Below are positions 8,517 through 19,563 of a stretch of DNA of 64,000 nt, piece after piece. Position 1 is the stretch's first letter. Each line of letters begins with the position of its first letter. A program made the translations under genes and the position numbers. Under the pieces are notes generated by a model. It ran no database searches and was not told the DNA's origin. It saw nothing but the letters and a program-made list of their open reading frames with translations. Source of the stretch: Thermocladium modestius JCM 10088 (GTDB taxonomy: Archaea; Thermoproteota; Thermoprotei; Thermoproteales; Thermocladiaceae); contig BBBF01000001.1 in the NCBI GenBank assembly GCA_001315925.1, positions 62,001 through 126,000 of the forward strand, in the 5' to 3' direction.

Positions 8517-9432
8517 GTGGTTTCGATCAAATTGGTGGAGAGGCGGGATGACTTCGTCAAGTTCGTCATAGATGGAGTGAAGCCGAGTCTAGTGAATGCA
8601 TTGCGCAGGACGTTAATATCGGAGGTACCCATAGTAGCCATAGATAACGTGATAATACTGGACAACACGTCCGTGCTCTACGATGAGGTGATAGCGCATA
8701 GGCTCGCAATGGTGCCTTTGAGGACTAATTTGGAGAAGATGCCCAAGATAGAGGAGTGCGAGGATGAATTGGTGGATCCATCCCTATGCCAAATAAGGTA
8801 TCAATTGAACGTGGAGGCCAAAAAACCAGTCACGGTTTACAGCAAGGATTTAATACCCGACGACCCGGATTTCTCCCCCCCAGTTCATCCAGATATACCC
8901 ATAGTTAAGTTAGATGAGGGGCAGGTCCTTTCCTTGGAGGCATATGCCAAGCTGGGGGGGAGAGGAAGGACTCATGCCAAGTGGCAGCCCTGTCTGGCAT
9001 CGTATGGCTATTACCCCCCCCGCATAACGGTGAGGGGCGGCAGCGATGATTGTGGCAAGTGCGTCGAAATATGCCCGGACGCCATTGCGGTGGAGGACGG
9101 CAAGCCTCGAATATTGGATCCGCTTAAATGCACCTTCGATAAGTGGAAGACATGCGAGGAGGTCTGCGGCGGCGCCATACGTGTGGAATGGGACGAGGAG
9201 AAGTACGTTTTTTGGATCGAGTCGTTCGGTAATCTAGACATGAATAGTCTAATAAACGAAGCATTCAGGATATTGAGGAGGAAGGCGGAGATGCTGCTAG
9301 GTATATCGAGGAGGCCAGCAAGCCGAGGCCCGAATCCATTTCATCGCTGGAGGGAGTGGAAGAGACGGGCGCCGGGGGGAGGTAATGGAGGAGGGACTTG
9401 GAGAGGAGATGGAGGAGGAGCTGGAGGAGTGA
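8517..9432 (+). CDS. rpo3: RNA polymerase subunit Rpo3 (RpoD) with Fe-S domain
   Basis: This subunit pairs with Rpo11 to nucleate polymerase assembly. The N-terminal dimer domain reads GVKPSLVNALRRTLISEVPIVAID. The inserted ferredoxin domain carries CGKCVEICPDAI and a second Cys set (CTFDKW, CEEVC), as in Fe-S forms of crenarchaeal Rpo3. The C-terminal dimer part is FWIESFG. G7 at 8954-8960 and C8 at about 9014 add a Gly in KLGGRGR and a Pro in YYPPRI, where family members have one. Near 9300 a G is missing and at about 9376 a G6 replaces G4, so the acidic C-terminal tail (ending LEE at 9432) is read out of frame. Confidence 0.92.
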
Positions 9433-9447
9433 TTTTTGCCTAAACAT

Positions 9448-10144
9448 TCACGGCGGCAGCTCGATTTTATCGCCGGGCTTCATTATTACTACCTTGACAT
9501 GAGGAGACATCTTAGCCACTAACCCCGCGAACTCGGTGGGGGGGTCTTGCTTTATCGGGGGGGGAAATGTGTTGTAGTGCATGGGCACTGCCATTCTGGG
9601 GTTTATCAGGGAAACAGCGTATGCCGCCTCCCTCGGCCCCCCCATGGTGAAGGTGCTGCCGATGGGTAGAAGAGCTATGTCGGGTTTATACAGCCGACCT
9701 ATCAACTCCATGTCGCTGAACAATCCCGTGTCTCCCGCGTGGTAAATCACAGCCTCGGGCGTCTTGATAACGAAACCCGCGGGGGGGGAGCCGTGGGTGG
9801 AGCTGTGGACCGCGGGCACCATTGTGACCTCTACGTTATCGCCCAGCTTAACCGTGCCGCTCACATTCATTCCAATCGTGTTCTTCACCCCCCTCGCTCT
9901 CCTCCAGGTGAACCATTAATTCGAAAATGCCGACCACGGTGGCTCCAGACTGTTTCGCTATCTGAACTGCATCCCCCCCTAAGTGATCTGAGTGATCGTG
10001 GGTGACCAAGATGAAATCCACCTTCTTGAATTCATCCACTGATGCCGGCGACATAGGGTTGGTTATCCATGGATCTATCAGGATCGTTTTTCCGCTTGCC
10101 CTTAATTCGAACGCCGCGTGGCCCAACCACCTCAGGTAGGACAT
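9448..10144 (-). CDS. UPF0173-type metallo-beta-lactamase hydrolase, one frameshift
   Basis: The zinc site is visible: THDHSDH (HxHxDH), HSSTHGSPPAGF with the third His region, YHAGDTG with the bridging Asp, and MHYNTFP near the end. This arrangement is that of UPF0173/YtkL metal-dependent hydrolases, whose substrate is unknown. The ATG at 10144 is favoured because TTTTTAAAG lies about 26 nt upstream. C6 at about 9888-9893, where five restore the frame, splits the gene into two pieces just after the ESEGG segment. It faces rpo3 tail to tail with 15 nt between. Confidence 0.8.
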
Positions 10145-10277
10145 GTGCCGGGAACGCCGTCTCATCTTTAAAAACATGACGTCGATGGGATTTCGAATTG
10201 CATGGATCCACGCGTCCGATTCCTGTCGCCAACGAAAGGCCTTATCGATGATTTAAAGGCAATCTTTATTACCGGCG

Positions 10278-11086
10278 ATGTGGATTTGTGCAGACATGGT
10301 GGACAGGATTAAATTGCCATTCATGGAATCCATCCTTCCAGAGGGAATACCTCTTTCGTATGTTATATTGATAAGGGGTGGCTTGGGCATGGGAAAGACG
10401 TTCTTCAATCAATTGATCGCGGCCAACATGAGTAAAAACGCCCGGGTTCTCTATGTATGCTTCGATGATGATCCGGCCTCGGTGATGGACTCCGTGGTTA
10501 GGCTGGGAGGCAATGAGGAGAATTTATTGATGATCAACGGCTTCTCTTCCCAGGTTCAATCTAAAGGAGTGACGGATGTGATCTCGGAATACAACATAGA
10601 CTCGCTTAACTCATCGATTCTCAACGTGGCGAGGAAGTTTAATATTAAATTGATAATAATCGATTCAATAAATGATTACTTGATTAACATGGATCCGAGA
10701 GATATGATAAAGTTCATAAAAGGCATGAAAGCCTTTCACGAGAGAAGGGCCTTCTATCGATAATAACGGCCCACACCACGACGGATGATATAACTAACTT
10801 GCTAGATACAATAGAATACACCTTTGATGGAGTTATGGAAGTGGATGTCGATTCCACGCTGCAGCAAATAGGTCTATCAATACGTAGGTTCAGAGTGAAA
10901 AGAATGAAAGGCGTTCCCAGCTCCATTAATTGGGTTCATTACGATATAATAAACGACGAAATAACTATTGTTGATGTGAGCAAGTTAATGACATTGCTGC
11001 GGGGGGGGAGAAGTAAATTTATCAATAATATATCCTTGATTATTGTCAATTATTCAAATATGTATTTTAATCCCAGCAAATCGTAA
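10278..11086 (+). CDS. RecA-superfamily (KaiC-like) ATPase, one frameshift
   Basis: The Walker A motif GGLGMGKT is at about residue 35-42 and a Walker B-like strand KLIIIDSIN follows about 95 residues later. ARVLYVCFDDDPASV between them fits single-domain KaiC/RadA-like ATPases of archaea. One base is missing near 10740 (GAGAGAAG where GAGGAGAAG restores the frame), so KGLLSIITAHTT and the rest fall in another frame. Without the shift the protein is about 268 aa. The C-terminal part is mostly strands with no DNA-binding motif I recognise. Function in signalling or DNA metabolism cannot be decided here. Confidence 0.7.
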
Positions 11087-11131
11087 TCGCATGGATAGTC
11101 GGGAAACAACGGTCTATTCTCCGGATATGTG

Positions 11132-12232
11132 ATGAAATGTCCCGCTGCGGGGGGCCGAGGTCACTCCATCCCCCCCCACCGCCTTCAAGTGTCCCCCCCG
11201 CTGCGGCGAGCTTCTCGATGCGATGCTGGAATCTCCCGTCCTCAATCCAAGCGGTAGGGGCGTGTGGCGGTACTCCTCCCTGCTGCCCAGGCCCAGGAAT
11301 AAGATAACGCTCGGGGAGGGATGCACCCCCCCCTCATACGTATGGGAAGGGATTTGCTGCTTAAATTCGAGGGCGCCAATCCAACTGGGTCATTTAAGGA
11401 TAGGGGCATGACTGTCGGGGGGGTGAGCATTGCTAAGGAGGCCGGTGCCAGCTCTTTGGTGGTCGCATCGACTGGGAATACCGCGGCATCCGCCGCAGCC
11501 TATGGCGCGGCCGCCGGCCTGGAGGTTAAGGTAGCTTTGCCGGATGGCCATGTAGCGATGGGGAAATTGGCCCAAGCAATAATTCACGGAGCTACGATAC
11601 TTAAGGTGAGGGGTGGTTTCGATGAGGCTTTAAATTATGTGTTGGCGAGGGAGGTAGGACGCAGCTACCCGCTTAACTCTTTTAATCCGTGGAGGTTGGA
11701 GGGCCAAAAGACTATTGCGTTAGAGGTGATCGAGGAAGCCAAGGTGGATAACATCATAGTTCCCGTCGGCAATGCGGGCAATATATATGCCATATGGAAG
11801 GGATATGTGGAAGCCATGGAGGCGGGCTTGACGGATAGCATTCCACGATTGATAGGAGTGCAGGCAGAGGGAGCCAGTCCAATAGCGTCGGCCTGGATAA
11901 TGGGGGGGAGGGAGGAACCGATTCCGGTTATACCGGAAACAGTGGCCTCAGCGATACGGATCGGGAAACCAGTTAATTGGTTCCGTGCCTGGAGGGCGGT
12001 TAAGGCCGCTGGCGGCGAGTTCATAACGGTGAGCGATGAGGAAATAATCAACGCGCAAAAGGCACTGGCAAAAATGGGCATATTCGTGGAGCTGGCAAGT
12101 GCGTCCACGTATGCGGCATATCTGAGGCTGGCGAGCGATTTAAGCGGCTCAACAGTTCTAATAGCGACGGGGCATGGCCTAAAGGATCCTGATGCGGCGG
12201 CCAAATATGAGATGCATATAATCGAGGTGTGA
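11132..12232 (+). CDS. thrC: Threonine synthase, N-terminus broken by run-length changes
   Basis: This PLP enzyme converts O-phosphohomoserine to threonine, following thrB at 4716. The N-terminal zinc ribbon has two CPRCG knuckles. Then come LGEGCTPL, the PLP lysine in NPTGSFKDRG, the STGNTAAS phosphate loop, and a C-terminal ATGHGLKDP. Reconstructing from the ATG at 11132 needs four changes: C3 at the first knuckle (C4 expected), G6 after it (G4), C8 at about 11170 (C5), and C7 at the second knuckle (C4). A C8 at about 11326 also disrupts the TPL motif. From about 11335 the frame is intact, apart from an extra Gly in TVGGVSI (G7 at about 11417). Confidence 0.93.
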
Positions 12233-12378
12233 TCCAGAGTTAACGACTCATAACTTGATAACGGACGGCAAACCTTGCTCCTCAAGGCAGCGAAGATAGT
12301 CAAAATTAAAAACTTTTCTATCCAGTTCACTTTCGCTGAACAGCTGGGATAAAAAAGTCCCGCGAGTGTAATTAGGTG

Positions 12379-14082
12379 ATGAGTATGGGTTCCGGATCCA
12401 AGTTTTTGATTGTTATCTCCATTATTGTGATTGTCGCATCGCACTTGCGGTGCTCCTGCCGAGGCTCCCCCCCGCCAGTGGGGCAGTGAGCGACTCCGGT
12501 AATGCAGTGATTAATGAATACATGGTCGTGAATCAAAGCATTACCAGGCCGCCGGCCATCAACGTTCCAGTATATGTTGTTGGTCCATCAACGCTTGCCC
12601 AGGGGCTGGCAAGCATTGGCATTAATCAATCGCTTATCAAACCAATAAGCATAGACCAACTCCCCCCCGAGCTGCCAAGCAATAGCGTCGTCATCATTGA
12701 TTGGTCCTTGATTAGGCCCGGCATCATCAATGATCCTGGCGGCGAAGCGACCATTAACCTAGCGAGCCCAGTAATTCATGGGTTGACCGGCGCCATCATT
12801 AGGGGGGGCGATATTGTCGGCATCTACGCGAATGGAAGCGATGAGAGGATTGTGGAACTCATTCTATCCTACTCATGGGCCGTAGCCACCAATAACACGT
12901 TGAGCTTATTCGAGCATTGCACATCCATATACGCAGAACAAGGACTACCTGCTGGCATACCCAATAATACCAGTGAACATGAGCGAGCCTGTGATAATAA
13001 TCGTGAGCCCCATCAAACCAGTAGGACTGGTCATAGGGCCAGTACACCCAAAACAATTACCAACAGTCATAACGAATATGATGGGACCAACTGCAAGTCC
13101 GAAGGTAGTTGATGGTGTCGTTGATACTGTGGATCCATGCTACTATGAATACGAGCAACTTGGAAGTTACTCAAGTCCAAAACCCGGCATATACACGAAT
13201 GGTAATGGTACATTTGTATGGGCGACGCCAATGTTGATAAATGCCGTTTCATCTAGTGGTATAGTAGCCTATACTGATGGTAATGGGACGTATTATTGGG
13301 ATACATGCTTAGCGATGGATAATATTGCCTATGCTGTGAATCCTCGTGAAAGTAATTGGTATTGGTTGCCTGCTGAGGTCCTTGGTTACGAGGATTACTA
13401 TGAGAGTTCGACAATGTATAACAATAATGGTTATGTTGACTCTCAACTAGGGGCAATTGATTACTACCACGGCTACCAACTATTCAATGAGGGCGTAACC
13501 AATGACCTAATCGGCGATCCAGGTGATGGACTCTTCGGCATTAGCTCGTGGAATCCGCCATCAACGAGCAGCGTAACTAGCTATACGGTATCCGTCGGTG
13601 TTAGTTTAGGGATTCCAACGGTCAGCGTTGGCATATCACTGCCCACCGGTACTAGTGAATCCATTAGCGGTTCAGAAAGCCCACCAGCAGCCACGGGCAT
13701 ACCTGGCGAACCCACTGTGCAGGTACCTAATATTACATGGATATTCAGCATAGGCTATGGCGCTAATGATAAAGGATTCCCAAACTCCTTTGAGGATATA
13801 GCGCCGGCCAACGTGTTTATGCCTATTTTATCGTCGCAGAGCGCTGCGGCATTTAATGTTGATTTTGAGAATAATGTCCTTACGGCTCAGATTCCATGTG
13901 CCTTTGACGTTTTTCAAACCATTTGGGTTGATACCACTTGGGACGTCGTGGTGGTTCCTCAATCGAGCAGCACGGTGAGCCTTTCGCAATCCAACCTACT
14001 CCTAAACAACGTGAACGCACCGCCCAACACCTACATCACGGGAATCACATCATACATTACACCTAATTTCTGCCCTCCATAA
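12379..14082 (+). CDS. Secreted surface protein, two frameshifts
   Basis: The N-terminus (ATG 12379) is a signal peptide: a short polar start, then KFLIVISIIVIVA and more hydrophobic residues once a frameshift near 12438 is bridged. The mature part is rich in Asn, Ser, Thr, Gly and Tyr with many N-x-S/T sequons, as in archaeal S-layer-associated proteins. It has almost no Lys. A second shift lies at about 12945. Late repeats of SVGVSLG and SVGISLP suggest a beta-rich stalk. No enzymatic motif and no C-terminal membrane anchor is seen. The last 1.1 kb (12973-14082) is free of long G/C runs, unlike its neighbours. Confidence 0.6.
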
Positions 14083-14288
14083 GTCCCGATGCCGACCACG
14101 ACGGCTCGGATAGCCCTAAAGGGGGGGAGTAATGCCAAGACTTCAGCGGAACTATCGTCCTTTAAGGCAGGGAAAGAGGAGGGGGGGGTCAGGCATATTT
14201 TGATCGTTGATCGTCATTCTTCGGCAATTCACGAAGATGGAAAAAGGCAGTTATAGATATATATCTTGGGGGGGAGTAGATTAAATCG
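14083..14288. other. Intergenic region with IS605-end-like motif
   Basis: Holds CCTAAAGGGGGGG (about 14116-14128), CCTTTAAGGCAGGG (about 14159-14172) and a G8. The CTTTAAGGCAGGG motif recurs at other gene ends in the window. A GTTATAGATATATA box lies near 14250-14263, upstream of the next gene. Confidence 0.35.
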
Positions 14289-15048
14289 ATGGCATTGAGG
14301 ATCCATGATGACTTCAAGGTTAAAAGCAATGCCTGGATGTATAGAACTGAGAATTCCGCCTCCATAGAGCTGGATGGGGAGGGGGGGCTGAGGATGTGCG
14401 TTGGTCCCTCCGAGGCTCTGTATTACTCAGACGCGGAGATCTCTGACGGCGGCTTCGAGGGCTTGAGGTGGCGGGGCGGTAATGCCGAGTTCAAGGTTAA
14501 ATTTCAATTCGACCACTTCGGGAGCGCTGGGTTTGGCTTTTGGAATTATAGCATGGTTACCGATCTCTCAATGCCCATCTGGTTCATATATCTGAACTCA
14601 AGGGGGCAAGTACCCCCCCTTACGGGGATTCTTCGCCCAGGCTGGAAGAAATTTCTGCCCCCCCTTGATTCTCAAGGAACCCGGCCTCGGCACATCAATT
14701 CTATCTATCATCTCAAGGCTCTTCCCAGATTGGTTGGGGTGAAGGTACTGAGCTCAAGGCCAGCGCTGGAGGGCTTCGATGTGGCATCCCATCATCTGTA
14801 TAAAATAGAGTGGAAGGAAGGTCTAGCCAGGTTCTACGTTGATGGCTTAGAGGTCTGCAGCGTTAGGGATGGGTTCCTGGAGGGCAAGAAGGCAAGACTT
14901 GACGTCTGGATAGATAACTCGGTCTTCATGCCCCCTCAAGAATGATCCTGGAAAGGTTTACAGACATGCAACGCAGGAGCTCAGGGAACGACATTGCCTC
15001 TATCTTAAAAGCATCGACGCAGAAGGCCCCCCCGATCCAGGGCAGTGA
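14289..15048 (+). CDS. Hypothetical beta-rich protein, lectin/glucanase-like, one frameshift
   Basis: The pattern HDDFKVKSNAWMYR at the start, FDHFGSAGFGFWNY in the middle, and HLYKIEWKEGLARFYVDG near the end is what one sees in concanavalin-like (GH16-type) beta-sandwich proteins. No E-x-D-x-x-E catalytic triad is visible, so it may bind rather than cleave glycans. C5 at about 14931 (C4 restores the frame) truncates the protein by about 40 residues. Read through, it ends at the TGA at 15046-15048. C7 runs add Pro pairs in VPPL and LPPL. There is no signal peptide. Confidence 0.5.
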
Positions 15049-15216
15049 GGTTCATGTCCTCAATGGCTTGGGGCGGCTTCATGAAATGGCGAACTAACCG
15101 ATTATGCTGTGGGATAGAACATGTAAAGGAGAAAATAAGTGGGAAATGTCCTTGGACCTCCCGAGAATTAGCGGATTTCTTGCATGGAGAAGCATTTATT
15201 AAGCCGGAAACATTCA

Positions 15217-15522
15217 ATGCCTGTGTCAGATCAATCTACGTCCAGGATAATAGAGATAACGCATTTCAGCAAGGATAAGAAACCCAACAAGTTAACAATC
15301 GACTCACAGCCCCCCCCAAGCCTCAACGAGAACGGGTTCCCTGAGGAGGGCGGGTACTTCCTGAGGATCGGGGGGGACGCGGTTTTCCACCTCAGCGAGG
15401 CGGAGGCGGCCCACCTAGCCCTAACAATACTGGAGGTGCATAGGCAGCACTCGCTTCAATTCATGAAGATAGCGGAGCAGAGGAAGCGAAGGGAGCGCGG
15501 GGGGGAGGGAGAGGATAAGTGA
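15217..15522 (+). CDS. Conserved-looking hypothetical protein (101 aa)
   Basis: The ATG at 15217 follows a CATTTATTAAG box by about 25 nt, so I prefer it to the upstream ATG at 15184. The product has a strand-rich front (IIEITHFSKDKKPNKLTID), a GGYFLRIGGDAVFHLSEAEAAHLAL core resembling a small single-domain nucleic-acid or regulatory fold, and a basic helical tail (EQRKRRERGG). I do not recognise the family. C7 and G7 runs add a Pro and a Gly in frame. Confidence 0.5.
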   Translation: MPVSDQSTSRIIEITHFSKDKKPNKLTIDSQPPPSLNENGFPEEGGYFLRIGGDAVFHLSEAEAAHLALTILEVHRQHSLQFMKIAEQRKRRERGGEGEDK

Positions 15523-15542
15523 GCGCTCAATGCTGCGATTTC

Positions 15543-16301
15543 TCACTGGGGCTTCTCGCCGCCGGTCAGGGCTTGCTCCAGCACGGCGTGAAGTCTATCC
15601 AAGCCGCTCCTATTGAGCGAACTAACCGGAATCGGGGTTGAGGTGGATCCCATCGCCTCTATTATTTGTATTATCCTGAGATTGAGTTCCGCCTCCAGCC
15701 CCCCCTCTGCTTGAAGGCTTATCTCCAATTGCTGTGGTTCCTCCACCCACGATATTATTTCATCTATTAGATCAGGTGATAATAGGTCGGATTTATTCAA
15801 TACATTGTATTGATTCCTTTGAAACCTGTACTGCGTGGAGAGCGATAATAGTAAATTGGAGACCAATCCGGACGGCGATCTAGCTTGGTTCGAATCTATT
15901 GTGAACAGCACCAAGGATCTCTCTCCCGCCAGCTTGTTAACAACCATGGATCCGGAGCCCCCCCTGAACGCGAACAGCTCCATCTGTCCCGGCGTGTCTA
16001 TTATCAAGTACTCAGGCTCAAACGCGTTTACCTGCTCCCGTATCTCCTCCACCTTGGTAACCATCAAATCCATTGCGGCCAACATGGAAGCATTGGGCCC
16101 CAGTTTGTATTTTCTCATCAATTGCCTAGCCGATATTTGATCGCGTATGTCGATGTCGGGCGTATACGGTAGATACTCCGCCGCTGGATCCAGGTTAAGG
16201 GTGGCCACTTCATTGCCTTGATCCTCCAAGTACTGGGAAAGCGATGCAGTTAAGGTGCTCTTCCCGCTTCCCGCCGTCCCTACTATGAATACTGTTAGGA
16301 T
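15543..16301 (-). CDS. GPN-loop GTPase
   Basis: The P-loop GTAGSGKST lies upstream of the first clear start codon. It is followed by NLDPAAEYLPYTPDIDIRD, with GPN-type switch residues: here KLGPNASM holds the Gly-Pro-Asn loop that defines the family. IIDTPGQMELF is the G3 motif and LNKSDLL the N/TKxD G4 motif. GPN GTPases are dimeric and in eukaryotes aid RNA polymerase assembly. No ATG, GTG or TTG precedes the P-loop in this frame before the SRP19 stop, so the start is unresolved or damaged. It overlaps the SRP19 end and follows eS8-SRP19 in an operon. Confidence 0.88.
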   Translation of the reverse strand: MLTVFIVGTAGSGKSTLTASLSQYLEDQGNEVATLNLDPAAEYLPYTPDIDIRDQISARQLMRKYKLGPNASMLAAMDLMVTKVEEIREQVNAFEPEYLIIDTPGQMELFAFRGGSGSMVVNKLAGERSLVLFTIDSNQARSPSGLVSNLLLSLSTQYRFQRNQYNVLNKSDLLSPDLIDEIISWVEEPQQLEISLQAEGGLEAELNLRIIQIIEAMGSTSTPIPVSSLNRSGLDRLHAVLEQALTGGEKPQ

Positions 16302-16604
16302 CTGGCCTCCGCCTCCCTGCTTGTCTTTATTATCCTCGCAATCTCAATTAGAATTCGTCTCCGCTTTACATCTTCGCTCTTCACGGCAGACACGTAACCA
16401 TTGACGGATTCGTCAAACCATAGAGATGGGTATCTCTTTTCAGGATGAGTCTCAGGCTCCAGGCCCAGCCTTCTCATGGCATTGGCTATCTCCTCCAGCG
16501 ATGGATCCTTGATGGCTAGGTTTTTGGGAACCGCCCTGCCCCCCCGCCTCCTGGGGGATTGCAGCGAGGTTGACCCTCCAGACTATTAAGCGGTTCCTCC
16601 TCAT
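16295..16604 (-). CDS. srp19: Signal recognition particle protein SRP19, frame broken
   Basis: SRP19 binds 7S RNA and prepares it for SRP54. The start MRRNRLIVWRVNL matches the RNKVIVWPVNL opening of archaeal SRP19. Further on come GGRAVPKNLAIKDPSLEEIANAMRRLGL and EKRYPSLWF. C5 on the coding strand (C4 expected, near 16552-16556) breaks the frame in the N-terminal third, and a nearby G7 (G4 expected) adds a Gly. The ATG at 16604 stands 11 nt behind the eS8 stop, with a G7 tract in the gap acting as a strong ribosome-binding site (GAGGGGGGG). Confidence 0.85.
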
Positions 16605-16615
16605 TAAGCCCCCCC

Positions 16616-17022
16616 TCACTTCAATAATACAGCGTTCAAAACCCCCCCGTCCTGTCCAGGCCTGGAGGTCACCACTGCCCTGCCTGCCTCCGTCTCTATT
16701 ATGGCCCCCCCTCTAACTATTATTCCCCCCCTCTTCAAGAAGTCCTTGTTGGCCGGCGTATCGACTAGTTTAACTATCTTTGACTTGACGGTCTTTCCAG
16801 TTGCTGCATCAACTACGTTAGCATATTGCGTCCTCAACAGCCTTATCTTTATGACTCCTCCATAGGACTATCCCTCTTCACCGCATTCTCCCCCCCTATT
16901 CTAGTATTTGTTGCCGGTCCTCCGCCCAAGTGCTTGGGTTTCACCTTATACGTCCTAGCCCTATAGCCGCCGCTGATCTTCTTGTTATCGTTTCCCTGGA
17001 AATAGCTAAGTAACTTTGCCAT
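16616..17022 (-). CDS. rps8e: Small ribosomal subunit protein eS8, one frameshift
   Basis: The N-terminus GNDNKKISGGYRARTYKVKPKHLGGGP and the C-terminus KIRLLRTQYANVVD, DFLKRGGIIVRGG and VTSRPGQDG are those of archaeal eS8. A C appears missing near 16870 (AGTCCTATGG where AGTCCCTATGG restores YGGVIKIRLL). G7 tracts add Gly in RIGGEN, LKRGGIIV, IVRGGAI and DGGVLN. It heads the eS8-SRP19-GPN operon. The ATG at 17022 follows an A/T-rich segment. Confidence 0.9.
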
Positions 17023-17123
17023 ATTAATTCATTCATGAAATGCGTCTTTAAATAGATTGCGTGAAGCCCATGGCCTTCCCCCCCTAAATTCCTCAGGGTC
17101 GTGTTGTGCGTTGAAAAATGGAA

Positions 17124-19563
17124 TTAGGCATTTACCACGGTAGTATCTCCTGATGGATTGATTGCCTCGATTCTTATAACATTATCCGCGCTGTTTTCAA
17201 ACGAATCTATGTGGGATGTTATCAATATCACATCTATGTTGGATGAAATGTCCCTCAACCATGATGCTACTTTGGCTCTATGCTCGGAGTCCAGATGCTC
17301 CGTGGGCTCGTCCATCATCATTAAAGGTATGTGCCCCCCCAATATCACCTTTGCCATAGCATACCTGAATATCAATGCCACTAAGTTCTTCTCTCCCATG
17401 GATAATGCATCGAATGGGATCTCCTTTCCATCGCTTCTTCTCACGTAAACATCGTAGTCTCCATCCATTCTAATATCCACGTAGGACTCCTTATGCCTCA
17501 ACGACGTGAATGACTCCCTTAATTCCTCGTTCATGAAATCTATGAATGTCTTCCTGATCAGCGGTTTCGCGCTTTCTATCGAGTTGTTAATCATGTTCAA
17601 TAAATACAGGGATCCCTTAAGCTTGCTTAATTCATTGTTTGCATTGTTTAGTCTTTTCTTCAACTCATCCACCTCCGCGACAGCCTTTTCTTCGGCATCC
17701 ATCAATAGCGTCAGTTTACCCCTCGCCTCGCTCCTTCTCATGTTTGCATTGTTTAGTCTCTCCTTAATCTTCTCTGCCTTAGTCCTTTGACTTGCGAGTT
17801 CATTTAATTTAGCCTTTAATTCGTCAAGTGAGGCAAGGATTGTCCTCTTCTTTACCTCATCATCCTCTAACCTGGATCTAATATCTTCCTCCTTGTTAGT
17901 ACCATACTTGCTTAATTCGCTCGCTAAGTACCTATATTCCTCGCTCAATCTATCGTATTCATCTACGCTGGCCCCAAGTCTATTCATCTCATCCTTGACA
18001 TATAGATATTCTTGTACACCGGGACTCAATTCGTTGATGCGGTTCTCAATGGCCCTTAGCTCCTCGCCTAGGCGTTGTGATTCCTCGCTTAATCGTTTGA
18101 TCCGCCTCTCTCCGTTCTCGATTACTCCCCCTCTTCTCGGATACCTCACGCGATATTTCTCTTAGCTCTTCCTCATTTCTCTTCGCCCTCGTCTCCGCCT
18201 CTCTCCGTGCAGTCATATTTTCTTTCAGTTTACTTCTCAATTCATCAGCTTTTTCGCTAATTCTCCTCATCAATCATCCGCCTCCCCAATCGTCAACGGC
18301 TTGCCGCAGACTGGGCATGTTTGTCCCCCCCCTTTGTTCTGAGCAATTCTATTTCCATCTCAATGTGTTTCAACTCAGCATTTATTCTAGCCCCCCCCTC
18401 CTCCTCAAGCTCCCTCAGCTTATTATTGGCCTTCTCCGCCTCATAATCAGCCTCCAATTCCTTTTCCTCCAGTTCATTTATTGACTTTCTAAGCTCAGCA
18501 ATCTCCTTTTCCTCCCTACTCAGTTCCTCTTTGATTCTCTCTAGCTCCCGTCTCTTGGCGTCCCTATCCCTCTTGAGTACCTCAGCTTCTTCGAACGTTG
18601 CCCTTAACGACTCCTCCCTCCTCCTCAGCGATTCGTATGCTTCCTTCTCCCTTCTCAGCTCATCCAATCTTCTCGAAATCTCCTCCAAGCGACTCCGTTT
18701 TGCCCTCAACTCCGCGCCGCTTTGCTCGGCCTCCCTTAGCTTTATCCGTAAAGCCTTGATTTCCTCCTCAACTTGATCCAGTTGCGCCTCTAAGGTGTGG
18801 GCTTTTCGTTCATATTCCTCTAGGTTGGCTATTTCCTTCTCCGCCTCATTGAGCTCACTCTCTAGGTTGGCTATTTCCTTCTCTATGGTATCCAATTCGT
18901 GGTTGATGCTCTCCTTCTGTTTCCCTATATCCTCCAGTCTCTTATACATGGATGTCAGTTGCCTGTTCATCTCCTTGGCCTCACCTGTAATTGAATCAAT
19001 GCGGCGCTCCACGTCACGACTTACATCCTTTATCACAGTATCTTGGAGTTTATTCAACGCGTCTATCTTTATCACGGCGTCTAATCTATTCTTGCCTGCC
19101 TTATTCGCTTCCAATACATCGCGGACTTCGCCTTGCCTTATATATAGCAATCTAGCGAATAGATCGACATCCACGCCTAGGATGCGCCCCATCAAGGCCG
19201 TTACCTCCTTATCCCTTGCAGCCACCTTATGAGAACCTTTATCGTCTATCAGGTTAACGTATGTCTGATGGGTATCCGACTTGCTCTGAGATATCACTCG
19301 CTGCACCATGTATTTTCCATCCTCGCCCTCTATGATAAGGCTTATCCTAGCGACCCCCCCCTTCCCAGCTTAACGAAGTTTTGTATTTTGACGCCGCTCT
19401 TGCGAGCCCACTCGCTTCCGTATAATGCGAATGCAATCGCATCGAGGAAGGTGCTTTTTCCCGCCCCCCCATTCAATCCATGAATGAAATTAATGCCCTT
19501 GGTTAGCACTGCCCTACCCGTCAAGATGCTCCTGAAATTGCTCAGCTCAACTTCTCGTATCAT
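17124..19563 (-). CDS. rad50: DNA double-strand break repair ATPase Rad50, several frameshifts
   Basis: This SMC-like ATPase works with Mre11. The N-terminal ATPase lobe (MIREVELSNFRSILTG, P-loop at about residue 30) leads into long Glu/Lys/Arg coiled coil. The zinc hook sits in the middle as TCPVCGKP near 18300-18320, then the return coil, then a C-terminal lobe with LSMGEKNLVAL (signature), MMMDEPTEHLD (Walker B) and TSHIDSF (switch His). The P-loop reads GLNGGAGKST, one Gly longer than the invariant GxNGAGKS/T, because of a C7 at 19464-19470. Frame breaks lie near 19355, 18327 and 18125. The start ATG overlaps the mre11 stop (ATGA). Confidence 0.93.

Noticed and set aside
13400-13500. Frameshift suspected in the Tyr/Asn-rich part of the surface protein
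   Set aside because: The frame is continuous and the composition is steady; unusual residues reflect a surface protein.
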